A stretch of 64,000 nt of DNA from Clostridium moniliforme (GCF_017873235.1 NZ_JAGGJZ010000001.1:434001-498000); one strand, 5' to 3'; positions 7,459 to 16,680 are shown, counted from the stretch's first letter. Program-made: numbers and translations. The notes: generated by a model not told the origin, from the sequence alone.

Positions 7459-10080
7459 ATGTACAATAAAAGTATAGATAATGTATTAATAGAATTTTCT
7501 TCAGATAAAATAACAGGTTTAACTACAGAAGAAGCAAAATTAAGATTGAAAAAAAATGGTTTAAATAAGTTAGAATCTAAAAACTCTAAAACTATTATTA
7601 ATATATTTTTTGATCAACTAAAGGATGCAATGATTTATATATTAATTGCTGCTGCCATAATATCTGCCTTTATGGGAGAATATAGTGATGCAATAATAAT
7701 ACTTATAGTTATTTTAATAAACGCAATAATAGGAGTAGTTCAAGAATCAAAAGCTGAGAAAGCTTTAGCTGCATTAAAACAATTATCAACTCCTAAAGCA
7801 TTAGTTAAAAGAGATTCTGAAATTATTGAAATTCCATCAGAGGAAGTTGTACTTGGAGATATCGTTATTATTGATGCTGGAAGATATATTCCTTGCGATT
7901 TACGTTTAATTGAAACAGCTAATTTGCAAATAGAAGAATCTGCTTTTACAGGTGAATCACTTCCTGTAACTAAAGATGCAAATAAAATTTTTAATTCAGA
8001 AGAAAAAGAACCTCCAATTGGAGATAGAATTAATATGGCTTATATGTCTACCCTTTCAACTTATGGTCGTGGAATTGGAGTATGTACTGCTACCGGAATG
8101 GATACTGAAATTGGAAAGATTGCAAAAATGCTTCAAGAAGAAAAGGAAGATATGACTCCTCTTCAAAAAAGGCTATCCTCCCTCGGAAAAATTTTAGGTA
8201 TAGCTGCCCTTTGTATATGTATTATTATATTTATTATTGGAATGTTTCAAGGAAGAGATTTATTTGAAATGGCATTAACTTCTATAAGTTTAGCAGTTGC
8301 TGCAATTCCTGAAGGACTTCCTGCTATAGTTGCTATAGTTTTAGCCCTTGGAGTTCAAAGAATGATTAGCAAAAATGCAATTATAAAAAAACTTCCTGCT
8401 GTTGAAACTTTAGGCTCTGTAAATATAATATGTTCAGATAAAACTGGTACATTAACTTTAAATAAAATGACTGTTAGAAAAATTTATAATAATACTGATT
8501 TAATGGATACTTCATCTATTAAAAATATTAATGAAAATACAAATATATTATTAGAAACAATGATTCTCTGTAATGATGCAACCTCTTCTGATAAAGGTGG
8601 TACAGGTGATCCAACTGAAGTTGCTCTATTAGATGTTGGAAGTTCCTTTAATTATTTTAAAGAAGATTTAGATAAAAAGTATGAAAGATTAGATGAAATC
8701 CCTTTTGATTCTGATAGAAAACTTATGAGTACATTAAACAAATATAATAATAAATTTAGGATTCATACTAAAGGTGCAATAGATTCCCTTTTTAAAATTT
8801 GTACTAAAATTTTAATTAACGATGAAATTAAACCATTAACTGATGATATAAAAAAAGATCTACTATTAAAATCAAACTTAATGTCAGATGAAGCCTTAAG
8901 AGTACTTGGGGCAGCCTATAAAGATATAGAATCTAAAGATATTAAAATTTCAGATATAGAAAAAGATTTAATATTTGTTGGTTTAATGGGAATGATTGAT
9001 CCTCCAAGAAAAGAAGTGAGAGATTCAATTAAACTTTGTGATAGAGCAGGTATTAAAACAATAATGATAACTGGTGATCATAAAAATACTGCTTATGCAA
9101 TTGGAAAAGAACTTGGAATATGCAATGACTTTAATGAATGTATAGAAGGAAATGAATTAGATAAATTTTCTATGGATGAACTTAAAAGTAATATAAATAA
9201 ATATAGAATTTTTGCTCGTGTATCTCCAGAGCATAAAGTGAAAATAGTTAAAGCCTTTAGATCTTATGGCAATATTGTTTCTATGACTGGTGATGGTGTT
9301 AATGATGCACCTTCTTTAAAGTCTGCTGATATTGGTGTTGCTATGGGAATAACAGGTACTGATGTTGCAAAAGGTGCTGCTGATATGATCCTTACAGATG
9401 ATAACTTTACTACAATAGTTGATGCCGTTGAAGAAGGAAGAAACATATATTCTAATATAAAAAAATCAATAACATTCTTACTTTCCTGTAATTTTGGGGA
9501 AATAATTGCCTTATTTATTTCTATACTTTTAAACTGGCAAGCTCCTCTTAAGCCAATTCATATTTTGTGGGTAAATCTTATAACAGATAGCTTTCCAGCT
9601 CTCTCTTTAGGTGTTGACCCTTTAGATGATGATGTTATGAATGAACCTCCAAGGGCTAATACAGAAGGATTATTTACTAAGGGAACACTTATTACTTTAA
9701 TACTAAATGGACTAACAATTGGAATAGTTACGCTAATTGCATTTTTAACTGCATTAAAATACTATCCAAATTCAATTACTCATGCTCAAACTATGGCTTT
9801 TGTAGTTCTTAGTGTTTCTCAACTTTTCCTATCCCTTTCTATAAGAAATGCTAAAAAATCTATTTTTAAAATTGGATTATTTAAAAATAAATATTTAATC
9901 TTTTCAATTTTAGGAGGAATAGCTATTCAATTAGTAATAATATCAGTTCCTTTTTTAGCATCAATATTTAAAGTATATCCACTTTCCTTTGGAGACTTTG
10001 GCTTTGTATTTTTAATATCATTAGTACCTCTTATTATTAATGAATTAAGTAAGATATTTACAAAAAACATTAAATATTAA
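7459..10080 (+). CDS. Cation P-type ATPase, calcium-translocating (SERCA/PMCA-like)
   Basis: 873 aa. TGES (actuator), DKTGTLT (phosphorylated Asp), the nucleotide-domain KGA and TGDGVNDAPSL are present. Transmembrane ligands IPEGLPA (M4) and NLITDSFPALS (M6, Asn...Asp) match calcium rather than potassium or heavy-metal pumps. It probably exports Ca2+ from the cytosol. A GTG at 7447 is in frame but lies inside the ribosome binding site GAGGTGA (7444-7450); the ATG at 7459, 8 bases downstream, is the sensible start. Confidence 0.93.
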   Translation: MYNKSIDNVLIEFSSDKITGLTTEEAKLRLKKNGLNKLESKNSKTIINIFFDQLKDAMIYILIAAAIISAFMGEYSDAIIILIVILINAIIGVVQESKAEKALAALKQLSTPKALVKRDSEIIEIPSEEVVLGDIVIIDAGRYIPCDLRLIETANLQIEESAFTGESLPVTKDANKIFNSEEKEPPIGDRINMAYMSTLSTYGRGIGVCTATGMDTEIGKIAKMLQEEKEDMTPLQKRLSSLGKILGIAALCICIIIFIIGMFQGRDLFEMALTSISLAVAAIPEGLPAIVAIVLALGVQRMISKNAIIKKLPAVETLGSVNIICSDKTGTLTLNKMTVRKIYNNTDLMDTSSIKNINENTNILLETMILCNDATSSDKGGTGDPTEVALLDVGSSFNYFKEDLDKKYERLDEIPFDSDRKLMSTLNKYNNKFRIHTKGAIDSLFKICTKILINDEIKPLTDDIKKDLLLKSNLMSDEALRVLGAAYKDIESKDIKISDIEKDLIFVGLMGMIDPPRKEVRDSIKLCDRAGIKTIMITGDHKNTAYAIGKELGICNDFNECIEGNELDKFSMDELKSNINKYRIFARVSPEHKVKIVKAFRSYGNIVSMTGDGVNDAPSLKSADIGVAMGITGTDVAKGAADMILTDDNFTTIVDAVEEGRNIYSNIKKSITFLLSCNFGEIIALFISILLNWQAPLKPIHILWVNLITDSFPALSLGVDPLDDDVMNEPPRANTEGLFTKGTLITLILNGLTIGIVTLIAFLTALKYYPNSITHAQTMAFVVLSVSQLFLSLSIRNAKKSIFKIGLFKNKYLIFSILGGIAIQLVIISVPFLASIFKVYPLSFGDFGFVFLISLVPLIINELSKIFTKNIKY

Positions 10081-10097
10081 ATTTATTATATAAAAAG

Positions 10098-10156
10098 AAC
10101 CTATATATTTTAGATTATCTTTTAAGATTCTCCATTATATATAGGTTTAGTTTTTT
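10098..10156 (+). terminator. Terminator of the Ca-ATPase gene
   Basis: AACCTATATA (10098-10107) pairs with TATATAGGTT (10138-10147) across a 30-base loop, then TAGTTTTTT. The loop is long, so the fold is less certain than the neighbouring ones. Confidence 0.65.
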
Positions 10157-10179
10157 ATCTAAAAATTTTTAATGTATTA

Positions 10180-11010
10180 TTATTTTAATTTTGTTCCTTC
10201 TTCACTTTGTTCAATTAGGCCTTCTTTCATTAATCCACCTAAAGCCATCTTAAAATAATTTTTACTTGTTCCAAAAACTTCTCTTATTTCTTCTGGATTA
10301 GATCTATCATTATATGCCATTACTCCATCATTTTCTCTTAAATACTTAAGAATTTTTTCTTGAATTTCAGATCTAGCATCTAATCTCTTCTTTCTTGTTG
10401 ATAATCCAACAGTTCCATCTTCATATATTCTTTTAACTCTTGCTTTTAATTCATCTCCTGGATATATAGTTTCAATATGCTCATTTCCAAGTATTATGCC
10501 TCTATATTTACCATCTATTGCAACTTTAATTGTTGTTGATGTTCCTTTTCCATAAGATATTACATTTACTATATCATCAACTTTATAACCTTCTCCTTGA
10601 TCTAAATAGTCATCAACATCTGTAGTTGCTGCAAGTCTTCCTGTTTTATCTAAATAAGCATAGAAAAGATACTTTTTACCTACTAAAAGTTTAAATCTTT
10701 GTTCCTTTAATGGTACAAATAAATCTTTTTCTAATCCCATATTACAGAAAGCTCCAAATTTATTTTCATCAACAACTTCTAAGTATGCAACCTTTCCAAC
10801 TTCGATTAAAGGCTTTTTCATAGTTGCAATTGGTCTATCTTGAGAATCCATATATGCAAATATTTCTACCTCGTCACCAACTTCTAATGTATTGCCATTT
10901 AATAATGACTTTGGTAATAATATTTCATTATTTTTATTATCACTTAAAAAGAAGCCAAAATCTCTTTCTTTAACAACTTCTAATTTATTATATTCACCTA
11001 TTTTTATCAT
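10180..11010 (-). CDS. cvfB: CvfB/YitL-like S1-domain RNA-binding protein
   Basis: 276 aa. It begins like CvfB proteins (IGEYNKLEVVKERDFGFFLSD), followed by repeated S1-like beta-barrel segments (FGAFCNMG around residue 86, then GKYRGIILGNEHIETIYPGD) and a C-terminal winged-helix part (EIREVFGTSKNYFKMALGGLMKEGLI). In staphylococci the family binds RNA and affects virulence factor expression. It lies 14 bases downstream of the carbonic-anhydrase-like gene, probably the same transcript. The family is firm; the role in this organism is inferred. Confidence 0.88.
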   Translation of the reverse strand: MIKIGEYNKLEVVKERDFGFFLSDNKNNEILLPKSLLNGNTLEVGDEVEIFAYMDSQDRPIATMKKPLIEVGKVAYLEVVDENKFGAFCNMGLEKDLFVPLKEQRFKLLVGKKYLFYAYLDKTGRLAATTDVDDYLDQGEGYKVDDIVNVISYGKGTSTTIKVAIDGKYRGIILGNEHIETIYPGDELKARVKRIYEDGTVGLSTRKKRLDARSEIQEKILKYLRENDGVMAYNDRSNPEEIREVFGTSKNYFKMALGGLMKEGLIEQSEEGTKLK

Positions 11011-11024
11011 TTTTCCTCCTATAT

Positions 11025-11525
11025 TTAAGCATATTCTTTGCTTAACTCAATGTAATGTTTTGCAGAATTTTTTATTTCTTCTATTTCTTCTTCTGTTAAT
11101 TTTCTAACTGCCCTTGCAGGATTACCAAGTATTAAAGAACCTTCTTCAAATTCTTTATTTTGAGTAACTAATGCCCCAGCACCAACAATTGAATTTTTAC
11201 CTATCTTTGCTCCATTTAATATTATTGAACCCATTCCTATTAATGTATTTTCTCCTACAGTACATCCATGAACAATAGCACCATGTCCTATAGTTACATT
11301 TTCTCCAATATTTACTTCATGGTTATTTTCCACATGAATAACTGAATTTTCTTGAACATTGCTTCCCTTACCAATGTATATTCTATTTACATCTCCTCTT
11401 AATCTACTTCCAAACCAAATACTGCAATCATCTTCTATCATAACATCACCTATTATATCTACACTTTCTGATATATATGCTAGTTCGCTAATTTTTGGTT
11501 TTTTATCTCTAAAACTTTTAATCAT
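11025..11525 (-). CDS. Gamma-carbonic-anhydrase-like hexapeptide-repeat protein
   Basis: 166 aa. The left-handed beta-helix shows in hexapeptide repeats (VNIGENVTIGHGAIVHG, KIGKNSIVGAGALV). The histidines expected for metal binding are present in VIHVENN and GHGAIVHG. The C-terminal helix (EEIEEIKNSAKHYIEL) is normal for the YrdA/PaaY type. It is a probable trimer. Many members have weak or no carbonic anhydrase activity, so the reaction is not certain. Confidence 0.88.
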   Translation of the reverse strand: MIKSFRDKKPKISELAYISESVDIIGDVMIEDDCSIWFGSRLRGDVNRIYIGKGSNVQENSVIHVENNHEVNIGENVTIGHGAIVHGCTVGENTLIGMGSIILNGAKIGKNSIVGAGALVTQNKEFEEGSLILGNPARAVRKLTEEEIEEIKNSAKHYIELSKEYA

Positions 11526-11642
11526 TTTAATTCATCTCCATGTAAAATTCTTATACTATTTTATCATCTAAACAAATCATTGTCATTATTTTATATGTTA
11601 TATAACTATATATAATTATAAACAATTTTAAGGATATTATTT

Positions 11643-12650
11643 ATGAGTAAACATACTAAAACTAATATAAGCATTTTTAATTCAAAAGAACTTAATGTAT
11701 TTTACGGGATACCAAACTGCTACACTTCTTATTCTTTAGGTATAGCTAATCTTTATGATGCTCTTCATTATAGCTATCATAATAATTTAGATTTTTTAAT
11801 AACTACAGATCAAAATGATCTTTTAGCTCAAAATTCTTCTTATGACAAGAATAATAAATCTAAGTGGTTATCAGCCCAAAGTCTAGGAAAAAAATTTATG
11901 AAAAAAAGAGAAAACTTTGTTTATTTACTAGGCTTTGAAGGGAAAACTACCTCCTACGGTAATATTGATATAATAAACTCAAATACATTCTTTACTGGAG
12001 AAATTAAAGATATTAATTTATTAATTTTTTGGATGCTTAATAATCCAAATGCCTTCATAATAATAAAAAGACCTATTAAAACTACCTTATCAATTCCATA
12101 TAGCAAAATACTAAATAGTATGATTACGTCAATAGAAGTATGTTATGGTACATTTGGAAATCGCTACAGTAGACGTGAAAAATATTATTTTAGTCTTTTG
12201 GATGCAGGATGGAAACTTGGTGCAGTAAATAGTCAAAATAATAAAAAATTAGATTTTGGAGATTATGACAACCTTACAGGGGTAATTATCCCCAAATTAA
12301 CAAAAAATAATTTAATAGAAGCTTTTAGAAAACGTAGAACTTTTTCTTCTGAGTCAAGAAGCCTAAACTTTTATTTTTTAGCAAATGATACTTTAATGGG
12401 AGGAGTTCTTCCTTCTTATTGTGAAAAAATAAAATTTTCTATTATTGCGGAAGATAAAAATTACCCTATAGAAAAAATAGAAATAATTAAAAATCATGGC
12501 AAAATAGTTCATACTTTAACAAATATAAATTTATCTAAAATAAAATATTTATACGAACATACATTAGAAAATGATGAAAGCTGGTTTTTAATAAAAATAT
12601 ATCAAAAGGATGATAGAATAGCTATAAGTTCTCCAATATTTGTCCACTAA
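11643..12650 (+). CDS. Degenerate PHP-domain-like protein, likely non-catalytic
   Basis: 335 aa. Residues ~21-58 (YGIPNCYTSYSLG ... HNNLDFLITTDQND) follow the start of PHP/CehA-type metallohydrolases, where one expects H-x-H-T-x-x-S-D-G ... TDHND. The metal-binding histidines are replaced: the HxH position reads N-C and TDH reads TDQ. The centre (IEVCYGTFGNRYSRREKYYFSLLDAGWKLGAVNSQNN) keeps the overall layout, and residues ~240-335 look like a beta-rich C-terminal domain. There is no signal peptide. I infer a PHP fold that has lost its metal site; the function is unknown. AAGGAT precedes the ATG. Confidence 0.6.
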   Translation: MSKHTKTNISIFNSKELNVFYGIPNCYTSYSLGIANLYDALHYSYHNNLDFLITTDQNDLLAQNSSYDKNNKSKWLSAQSLGKKFMKKRENFVYLLGFEGKTTSYGNIDIINSNTFFTGEIKDINLLIFWMLNNPNAFIIIKRPIKTTLSIPYSKILNSMITSIEVCYGTFGNRYSRREKYYFSLLDAGWKLGAVNSQNNKKLDFGDYDNLTGVIIPKLTKNNLIEAFRKRRTFSSESRSLNFYFLANDTLMGGVLPSYCEKIKFSIIAEDKNYPIEKIEIIKNHGKIVHTLTNINLSKIKYLYEHTLENDESWFLIKIYQKDDRIAISSPIFVH

Positions 12651-12679
12651 AAAATCCAAAGTTATTACTTTGGATTTTT
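12650..12679. terminator. Bidirectional terminator between convergent genes
   Basis: AAAAATCCAAAG pairs with CTTTGGATTTTT (12650-12661 with 12668-12679), with A- and T-runs at both ends. The right arm encodes the last codons of the minus-strand membrane protein. Confidence 0.85.
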
Positions 12680-13000
12680 ATCTTTCATATGTTTAGCTCT
12701 ATTTGGTTTTGCTTTTGATTTTATAACTATTTTCTTTTCTACTTTTGGTCCACCAGTTTGTTGTATATCTAAAAACCACAAGAAAAGAACCACAATAATA
12801 GGTGTCATAATTAAAGAAACCCATTGTATTTTAACTATTCCTGTCATTTGTATAACAAGTAATATGATAGCTATTGCAAGTGGTATAAACTTATTTATAC
12901 GTATTTTAGTAAATACATATTTTTTACAAAGGATATATAATCCAAATATAATTGCTAACATTATTATAAATTGTAAAATTGTAAATAATACTCCAGCCAT
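12665..13000 (-). CDS. Small membrane protein of unknown function, 111 aa
   Basis: Three hydrophobic segments are visible (about residues 5-26, 38-58 and 60-78), followed by a strongly basic cytoplasmic tail rich in Lys (VEKKIVIKSKAKPNRAKHMKDKNPK). GGAGGTAATTA precedes the ATG. I do not recognise a family. The predicted location is the plasma membrane with the basic tail probably inside. It stands alone on the minus strand between two convergent or divergent neighbours. Confidence 0.7.
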   Translation of the reverse strand: MAGVLFTILQFIIMLAIIFGLYILCKKYVFTKIRINKFIPLAIAIILLVIQMTGIVKIQWVSLIMTPIIVVLFLWFLDIQQTGGPKVEKKIVIKSKAKPNRAKHMKDKNPK

Positions 13001-13252
13001 AAATTAATTACCTCCTATTTTATTTTATATACTTAATATTAAGTTAAATTTATAATCTTTTCAAGTATAATAATTGTGAAATTAACTTTATTTAAATTTT
13101 ATTACTTTTTAGTAAATTTTATGTTGTTTTTATTAAAATAATAATATTTCTTAAATTTTTTAAACATTTTTCAATTTTACCTTTCTGAAATGATGATTCT
13201 TTGATAAAATATATTTTGATTTATAAATTTATTAATTCCAAGAGGTGATCCA

Positions 13253-13720
13253 ATGGCTATAAATACAAATTTACAATTAGATGAATTAGATCTTCAAATA
13301 TTAGATTTATTAATAAAGGATTGTAGAACACCATATTTAGAAATAGCTAGAATATGTCATGTAAGTGGTGGTACTATTCATGTTAGGATGAAGAAAATGG
13401 AAGATATGGGCATAATTAAAGGAACTCGTATTATTCTTAATCTTCCAAAGCTAGGATATGATGTTTGTTGCTTTGTTGGTATATATATTGATAAAACTTC
13501 TTAATTTGATTATGTAGTTGAAGAAATAAAAAATATTACTGAAGTTGTAGAACTTCATTTGACTACAGGAAATTATTCAATGTTTGCAAAATTAATATGT
13601 AGAAACATTGCTGACTTACAAGATGTATTAATGAATAAAATAAATAATATTTCTGGAATTCAAAGAACTGATACATTTATATCTCTTTCTCAATCATTAG
13701 ATAGAAATATAACATTATAA
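13253..13720 (+). pseudogene. Lrp/AsnC-family transcriptional regulator interrupted by an in-frame stop
   Basis: The frame encodes a full-length 155-residue Lrp/AsnC protein apart from a TAA at codon 84 (13502-13504). Residues 1-83 hold the N-terminal helix-turn-helix (LDLQILDLLIKDCRTPYLEI ... VSGGTIHVRMKKM) and the linker. Reading resumes after the stop with FDYVVEEIKN ... TEVVELHLTTGNYSMFAKLI and ends at a proper TAA at 13718. The sense codon was probably CAA or similar, so one substitution explains it. The ribosome binding site AGAGGTGAT is intact. A truncated DNA-binding fragment lacking the effector domain may still be made. Confidence 0.85.
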
Positions 13721-13743
13721 ACTTATAAACTTAATGAATAATA

Positions 13744-13791
13744 TTTTCTTAAAATACTAATACTATGTTATGAAAAAATATTTTAAGGAAG
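13744..13791 (+). promoter_or_regulatory. Hairpin covering the DUF378 ribosome binding site
   Basis: CTTAAAATA (13748-13756) pairs exactly with TATTTTAAG (13779-13787), and flanking T-G/T-A pairs extend it over AAGGAAG (13785-13791), the ribosome binding site of the next gene. A T7 run follows, directly before the ATG at 13801. It can be read either as the terminator of the Lrp gene or as a structure hiding the ribosome binding site. Confidence 0.5.
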
Positions 13792-13800
13792 TGTTTTTTT

Positions 13801-14004
13801 ATGAAATTTCTTGATACTTTAGCACTTTTATTAGTAATAATAGGTGCAATAAATTGGGGGCTTATTGGATTTTTTCAATTTGATTTAGTTAAAGCCCTAT
13901 TTGGTGATATGTCAGCTTTAAGTAGAATTGTATATTCAATTATCGGAATAGCTGGACTTTATTCAATTTCCTTTTTTGCTAAAAGCAAATATGTAAATGA
14001 TTAA
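13801..14004 (+). CDS. DUF378 family small membrane protein (YuzA-like)
   Basis: 67 aa with two transmembrane helices and the family signature IGAINWGLIGFFQFD (about residues 15-29), then a second helix (IVYSIIGIAGLYSISFF). It is located in the plasma membrane; the function of DUF378 is not known. ATG follows AAGGAAG. The gene begins 80 bases after the Lrp/AsnC pseudogene and has its own long hairpin downstream. Confidence 0.88.
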   Translation: MKFLDTLALLLVIIGAINWGLIGFFQFDLVKALFGDMSALSRIVYSIIGIAGLYSISFFAKSKYVND

Positions 14005-14046
14005 TCAAATTTTAAATAGCATGAATTTATTATTCTATTCATGTTG

Positions 14047-14078
14047 GATTTTACATAAAAATATTTTTATGTAAAATC
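14047..14078 (+). terminator. Perfect 32-bp palindrome after the DUF378 gene, probable terminator
   Basis: GATTTTACATAAAAAT is followed immediately by its exact reverse complement (14047-14062 with 14063-14078), then TTTATTTATT. It lies 42 bases past the stop codon. It has little GC and no loop, so it would be a weak terminator; another role is possible. Confidence 0.55.
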
Positions 14079-14107
14079 TTTATTTATTAAAGTTTTAATC
14101 ATTAAGT

Positions 14108-14145
14108 AAAAAAAGGTTGAATTTTCTAGAATTCAACCTTTTTTT
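14108..14145. terminator. Bidirectional terminator, end of the feo operon
   Basis: AAAAAAAGGTTGAATT pairs with AATTCAACCTTTTTTT around a 6-base loop. It is positioned just beyond the stop of feoB on the minus strand. Confidence 0.9.
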
Positions 14146-14168
14146 ATACTTTTTTTAATATTTAAATT

Positions 14169-16172
14169 TTATTTAAATCCTAAGATTAATCCAACTTGAT
14201 ATACTATTGTAGAAACTATTAAAGCCACAATAAATGTTCCAACAGCTGCAAATACTGTCCATTTAATTGAGTTTGTTTCTCTCTTAATTGCTCCAAGCGC
14301 CGCAAGACATGGAGTAAATAAAAGCGTCATAACCATATAAGACATAGCTGATAAAGGAGTAAAATGTGCAGCTATTGCTGAAGTAATCTCTGCCCCTTCT
14401 GATACTCCGACATATAACATACCTAAAGTAGCTACAACAGTTTCTTTTGCAATTATCCCTGAGAATAGTGCTACTGAAGCCTGCCATGTAGCAAATCCAG
14501 CAAGTGCATATATTGGTGCTATAAAATTCCCAACCATTCCAAGAATTGAATTTTCTCCATATTGTTCTACTCCAAATGGTAAAACTGATAATAGCCATAT
14601 TACTACAACTGCTGGGAAAATTATAACTCCAGCCTTTTTAACGAAAGCTCCGCCTTTCTCCCAAGTTAAAGTTAATACATTTTTAATTGATGGAACTCTG
14701 TAACTTGGAAGCTCCATTACAAAATATGATGTATCTCCTTTAAATAATGTCTTACTTAAAAGTTTTCCACAAAGTAATGCTATTATAATTCCTAACGCAT
14801 AAAGGCTTACTAAAATAAGTGAAGCATGTGTTTGGAAGAATGCATCAATAAATACTAAGTATATTGGAAGTCTTGCTCCACAAGATACAAAAGGATTTAT
14901 AAGTATAGCTATCATTCTATCTTTTTTACTTTCTAAAGTCCTTGTTGACATAATACCAGGAACATTACAACCAAATCCGATTATCATTGACACAAATGTT
15001 TTACCATGTAATCCTAAAGCTCTCATAATTCTATCCATAATATAAGCAGCTCTTGCCATGTATCCACTATCTTCTAATAATCCCATTAAGAAATACATAA
15101 CCATAATTAAAGGTAAGAAGCTAAGTACAGCTCCAATACCTGCAAAAATACCATCTCCTACAAATCCAGTTAAGAAATCTGGTGCTCCAAGTCCTTGTAA
15201 TTTCTCAACTACAAACCCTCCAGCATCTCCTATTAATTCTGCAACCCATTCTTGTACAGTTCCACCAATTTTAAAAGTTATATCATATAATATATACATT
15301 ATAATTGCAAATATTGGTATTCCCAAAAACTTATTTGTTACAACTGCATCTATTTTGTCTGATAATGTTTTAACAGAATTCTTAGGTTTTTTAAGTATTC
15401 CTTTAGTTATATTACTGATATAATTATATCTATCATCTACTATAGCCATTTCTGGATCTAATCCTTCTGACTCTATGTATTCATCTATAAGTTCGTCGGT
15501 ATTTTTTATAATATTATCGTAACCTTTTTCTTTTATGTATCCTCTTATATAACTATCATTTTCTAGTAATTTTAAAGCTATCCATTCTGATGAATAATCT
15601 AAATTTTCACTATTAACTTCTAGTTTTCTTTTTAATATATCTACCTTTTTCATTAGTTTATCATTAATATTAAAGTGTTTACTGCTATTACCACTAATAT
15701 TAATTGCTTTTTCTATAAGTTTATCTATTCCATCTTTTTTAGTCGCTACTGTTTCAACAACTGGAATTCCTAATCTTTTAGATAACTCATCAGAATTTAT
15801 ATTTATTCCTTTACTTTTTGCATTATCCATCATATTAAGGGCTAATACTACATTTACACCAAGTTCAAGTAATTGAGCAGTTAAATATAAATTTCTTTCT
15901 AAGTTAGCTGCATCAATAACATTTATAACTACATCAGGCTTGTCTTTAATTATATAATCTCTTGCAACAATTTCATCTTCTGAATATGCACCTAAACTAT
16001 ATGTTCCTGGCAAATCAATTATACTGTATTCCTTATTTTTATGTTTTAGTATACCTTCTTTTTTTTCAACTGTAACTCCAGGCCAATTTCCTATATGTTG
16101 TCTTGATTTAGTTAAAATATTAAAAATACTACTTTTCCCACAATTTGGATTTCCTGCTAAAGCTATTTTCAT
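14169..16172 (-). CDS. feoB: Ferrous iron transporter FeoB (long copy)
   Basis: 667 aa. The N-terminal G-protein domain has G1 GNPNCGKS (7-14), G3 DLPGTYS and G4 NMMD. A helical linker follows, then a membrane domain with Gate/core motifs including GCNVPGIMSTRTLESKKDR and SCGARLPIYLVF. It moves Fe2+ across the plasma membrane, with GTPase control. It is the last gene of a four-gene operon (FeoC-like, FeoA, FeoA, FeoB). A second feoB lies at 22767, about 80 residues shorter, mostly in the linker between G domain and membrane part. Confidence 0.97.
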   Translation of the reverse strand: MKIALAGNPNCGKSSIFNILTKSRQHIGNWPGVTVEKKEGILKHKNKEYSIIDLPGTYSLGAYSEDEIVARDYIIKDKPDVVINVIDAANLERNLYLTAQLLELGVNVVLALNMMDNAKSKGININSDELSKRLGIPVVETVATKKDGIDKLIEKAINISGNSSKHFNINDKLMKKVDILKRKLEVNSENLDYSSEWIALKLLENDSYIRGYIKEKGYDNIIKNTDELIDEYIESEGLDPEMAIVDDRYNYISNITKGILKKPKNSVKTLSDKIDAVVTNKFLGIPIFAIIMYILYDITFKIGGTVQEWVAELIGDAGGFVVEKLQGLGAPDFLTGFVGDGIFAGIGAVLSFLPLIMVMYFLMGLLEDSGYMARAAYIMDRIMRALGLHGKTFVSMIIGFGCNVPGIMSTRTLESKKDRMIAILINPFVSCGARLPIYLVFIDAFFQTHASLILVSLYALGIIIALLCGKLLSKTLFKGDTSYFVMELPSYRVPSIKNVLTLTWEKGGAFVKKAGVIIFPAVVVIWLLSVLPFGVEQYGENSILGMVGNFIAPIYALAGFATWQASVALFSGIIAKETVVATLGMLYVGVSEGAEITSAIAAHFTPLSAMSYMVMTLLFTPCLAALGAIKRETNSIKWTVFAAVGTFIVALIVSTIVYQVGLILGFK

Positions 16173-16199
16173 CTTTTTGATTCCCCCTTAAAGCTCATT

Positions 16200-16424
16200 T
16201 TATTCTGCTAAAATTTTCTGTGCCATTCCTTTGCTGATTGCAAGTCTTGAACCACTTATTCCTATTATTAATGAAGAACCATCATTTTTTATTATTTCAA
16301 TTTCTGTTCCTCTATTAACTCCCATTTCTTTAATTTTTTTGCCCATTTTCTCATTCATTTTAATATCTTTAATCATTACTGATTTTCCTTCTTGAACAAA
16401 TGATATTGGCATCATAAAAATCAC
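16200..16424 (-). CDS. feoA: FeoA domain protein (second FeoA of the operon)
   Basis: 74 aa with an SH3-like FeoA fold: MIKDIKMNEKMGKKIKEMGVNRGTEIEII and the closing GSRLAISKGMAQKIL. The cytosolic FeoA protein is thought to regulate or assemble FeoB. It lies 3 bases downstream of the other feoA and 27 upstream of feoB. It diverges clearly from its neighbour, so the pair is an old duplication rather than a recent one. Confidence 0.88.
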   Translation of the reverse strand: MIFMMPISFVQEGKSVMIKDIKMNEKMGKKIKEMGVNRGTEIEIIKNDGSSLIIGISGSRLAISKGMAQKILAE

Positions 16425-16427
16425 TCC

Positions 16428-16646
16428 TTATATTAAAATTGCATCAGCTTCTTCTTTTCTTAATGTTAGTTTATATCCTCTAACATAAACTTCTATTGGA
16501 TCTCCAAGTGGAGCTTTACCTGTTATTTCTATTGAAACTCCTGGCGTTATTCCCATATCCATAAGTTTTCTCTTTACTAAACTATCCTTATTAAGCCCTT
16601 TAACTACTAGCTTATCTCCAACATTATAATTACCTATCTTTTTCAT
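16428..16646 (-). CDS. feoA: FeoA domain protein (first FeoA of the operon)
   Basis: 72 aa with a typical FeoA sequence (VVKGLNKDSLVKRKLMDMGI, then GKAPLGDPIEVYVRGYKLTLRKEEADAI). It probably interacts with FeoB in the cytosol. GAGGTG precedes the start. It resembles the FeoA of the second feo locus (22535) more than the adjacent copy does, notably in the APLGDP motif. Confidence 0.93.
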   Translation of the reverse strand: MKKIGNYNVGDKLVVKGLNKDSLVKRKLMDMGITPGVSIEITGKAPLGDPIEVYVRGYKLTLRKEEADAILI

Positions 16647-16680
16647 AAAAACACCTCTTTTAATATTTTTTTAGCTAACT

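Noticed and set aside
13502-13504. Recoding of the Lrp stop codon
   Set aside because: The codon is TAA, not TGA or TAG, and no recoding element is seen; a plain disruption is simpler.
14284-14598. Minus-strand 104-codon frame within feoB
   Set aside because: It overlaps the clear FeoB membrane domain in another frame and has skewed composition.
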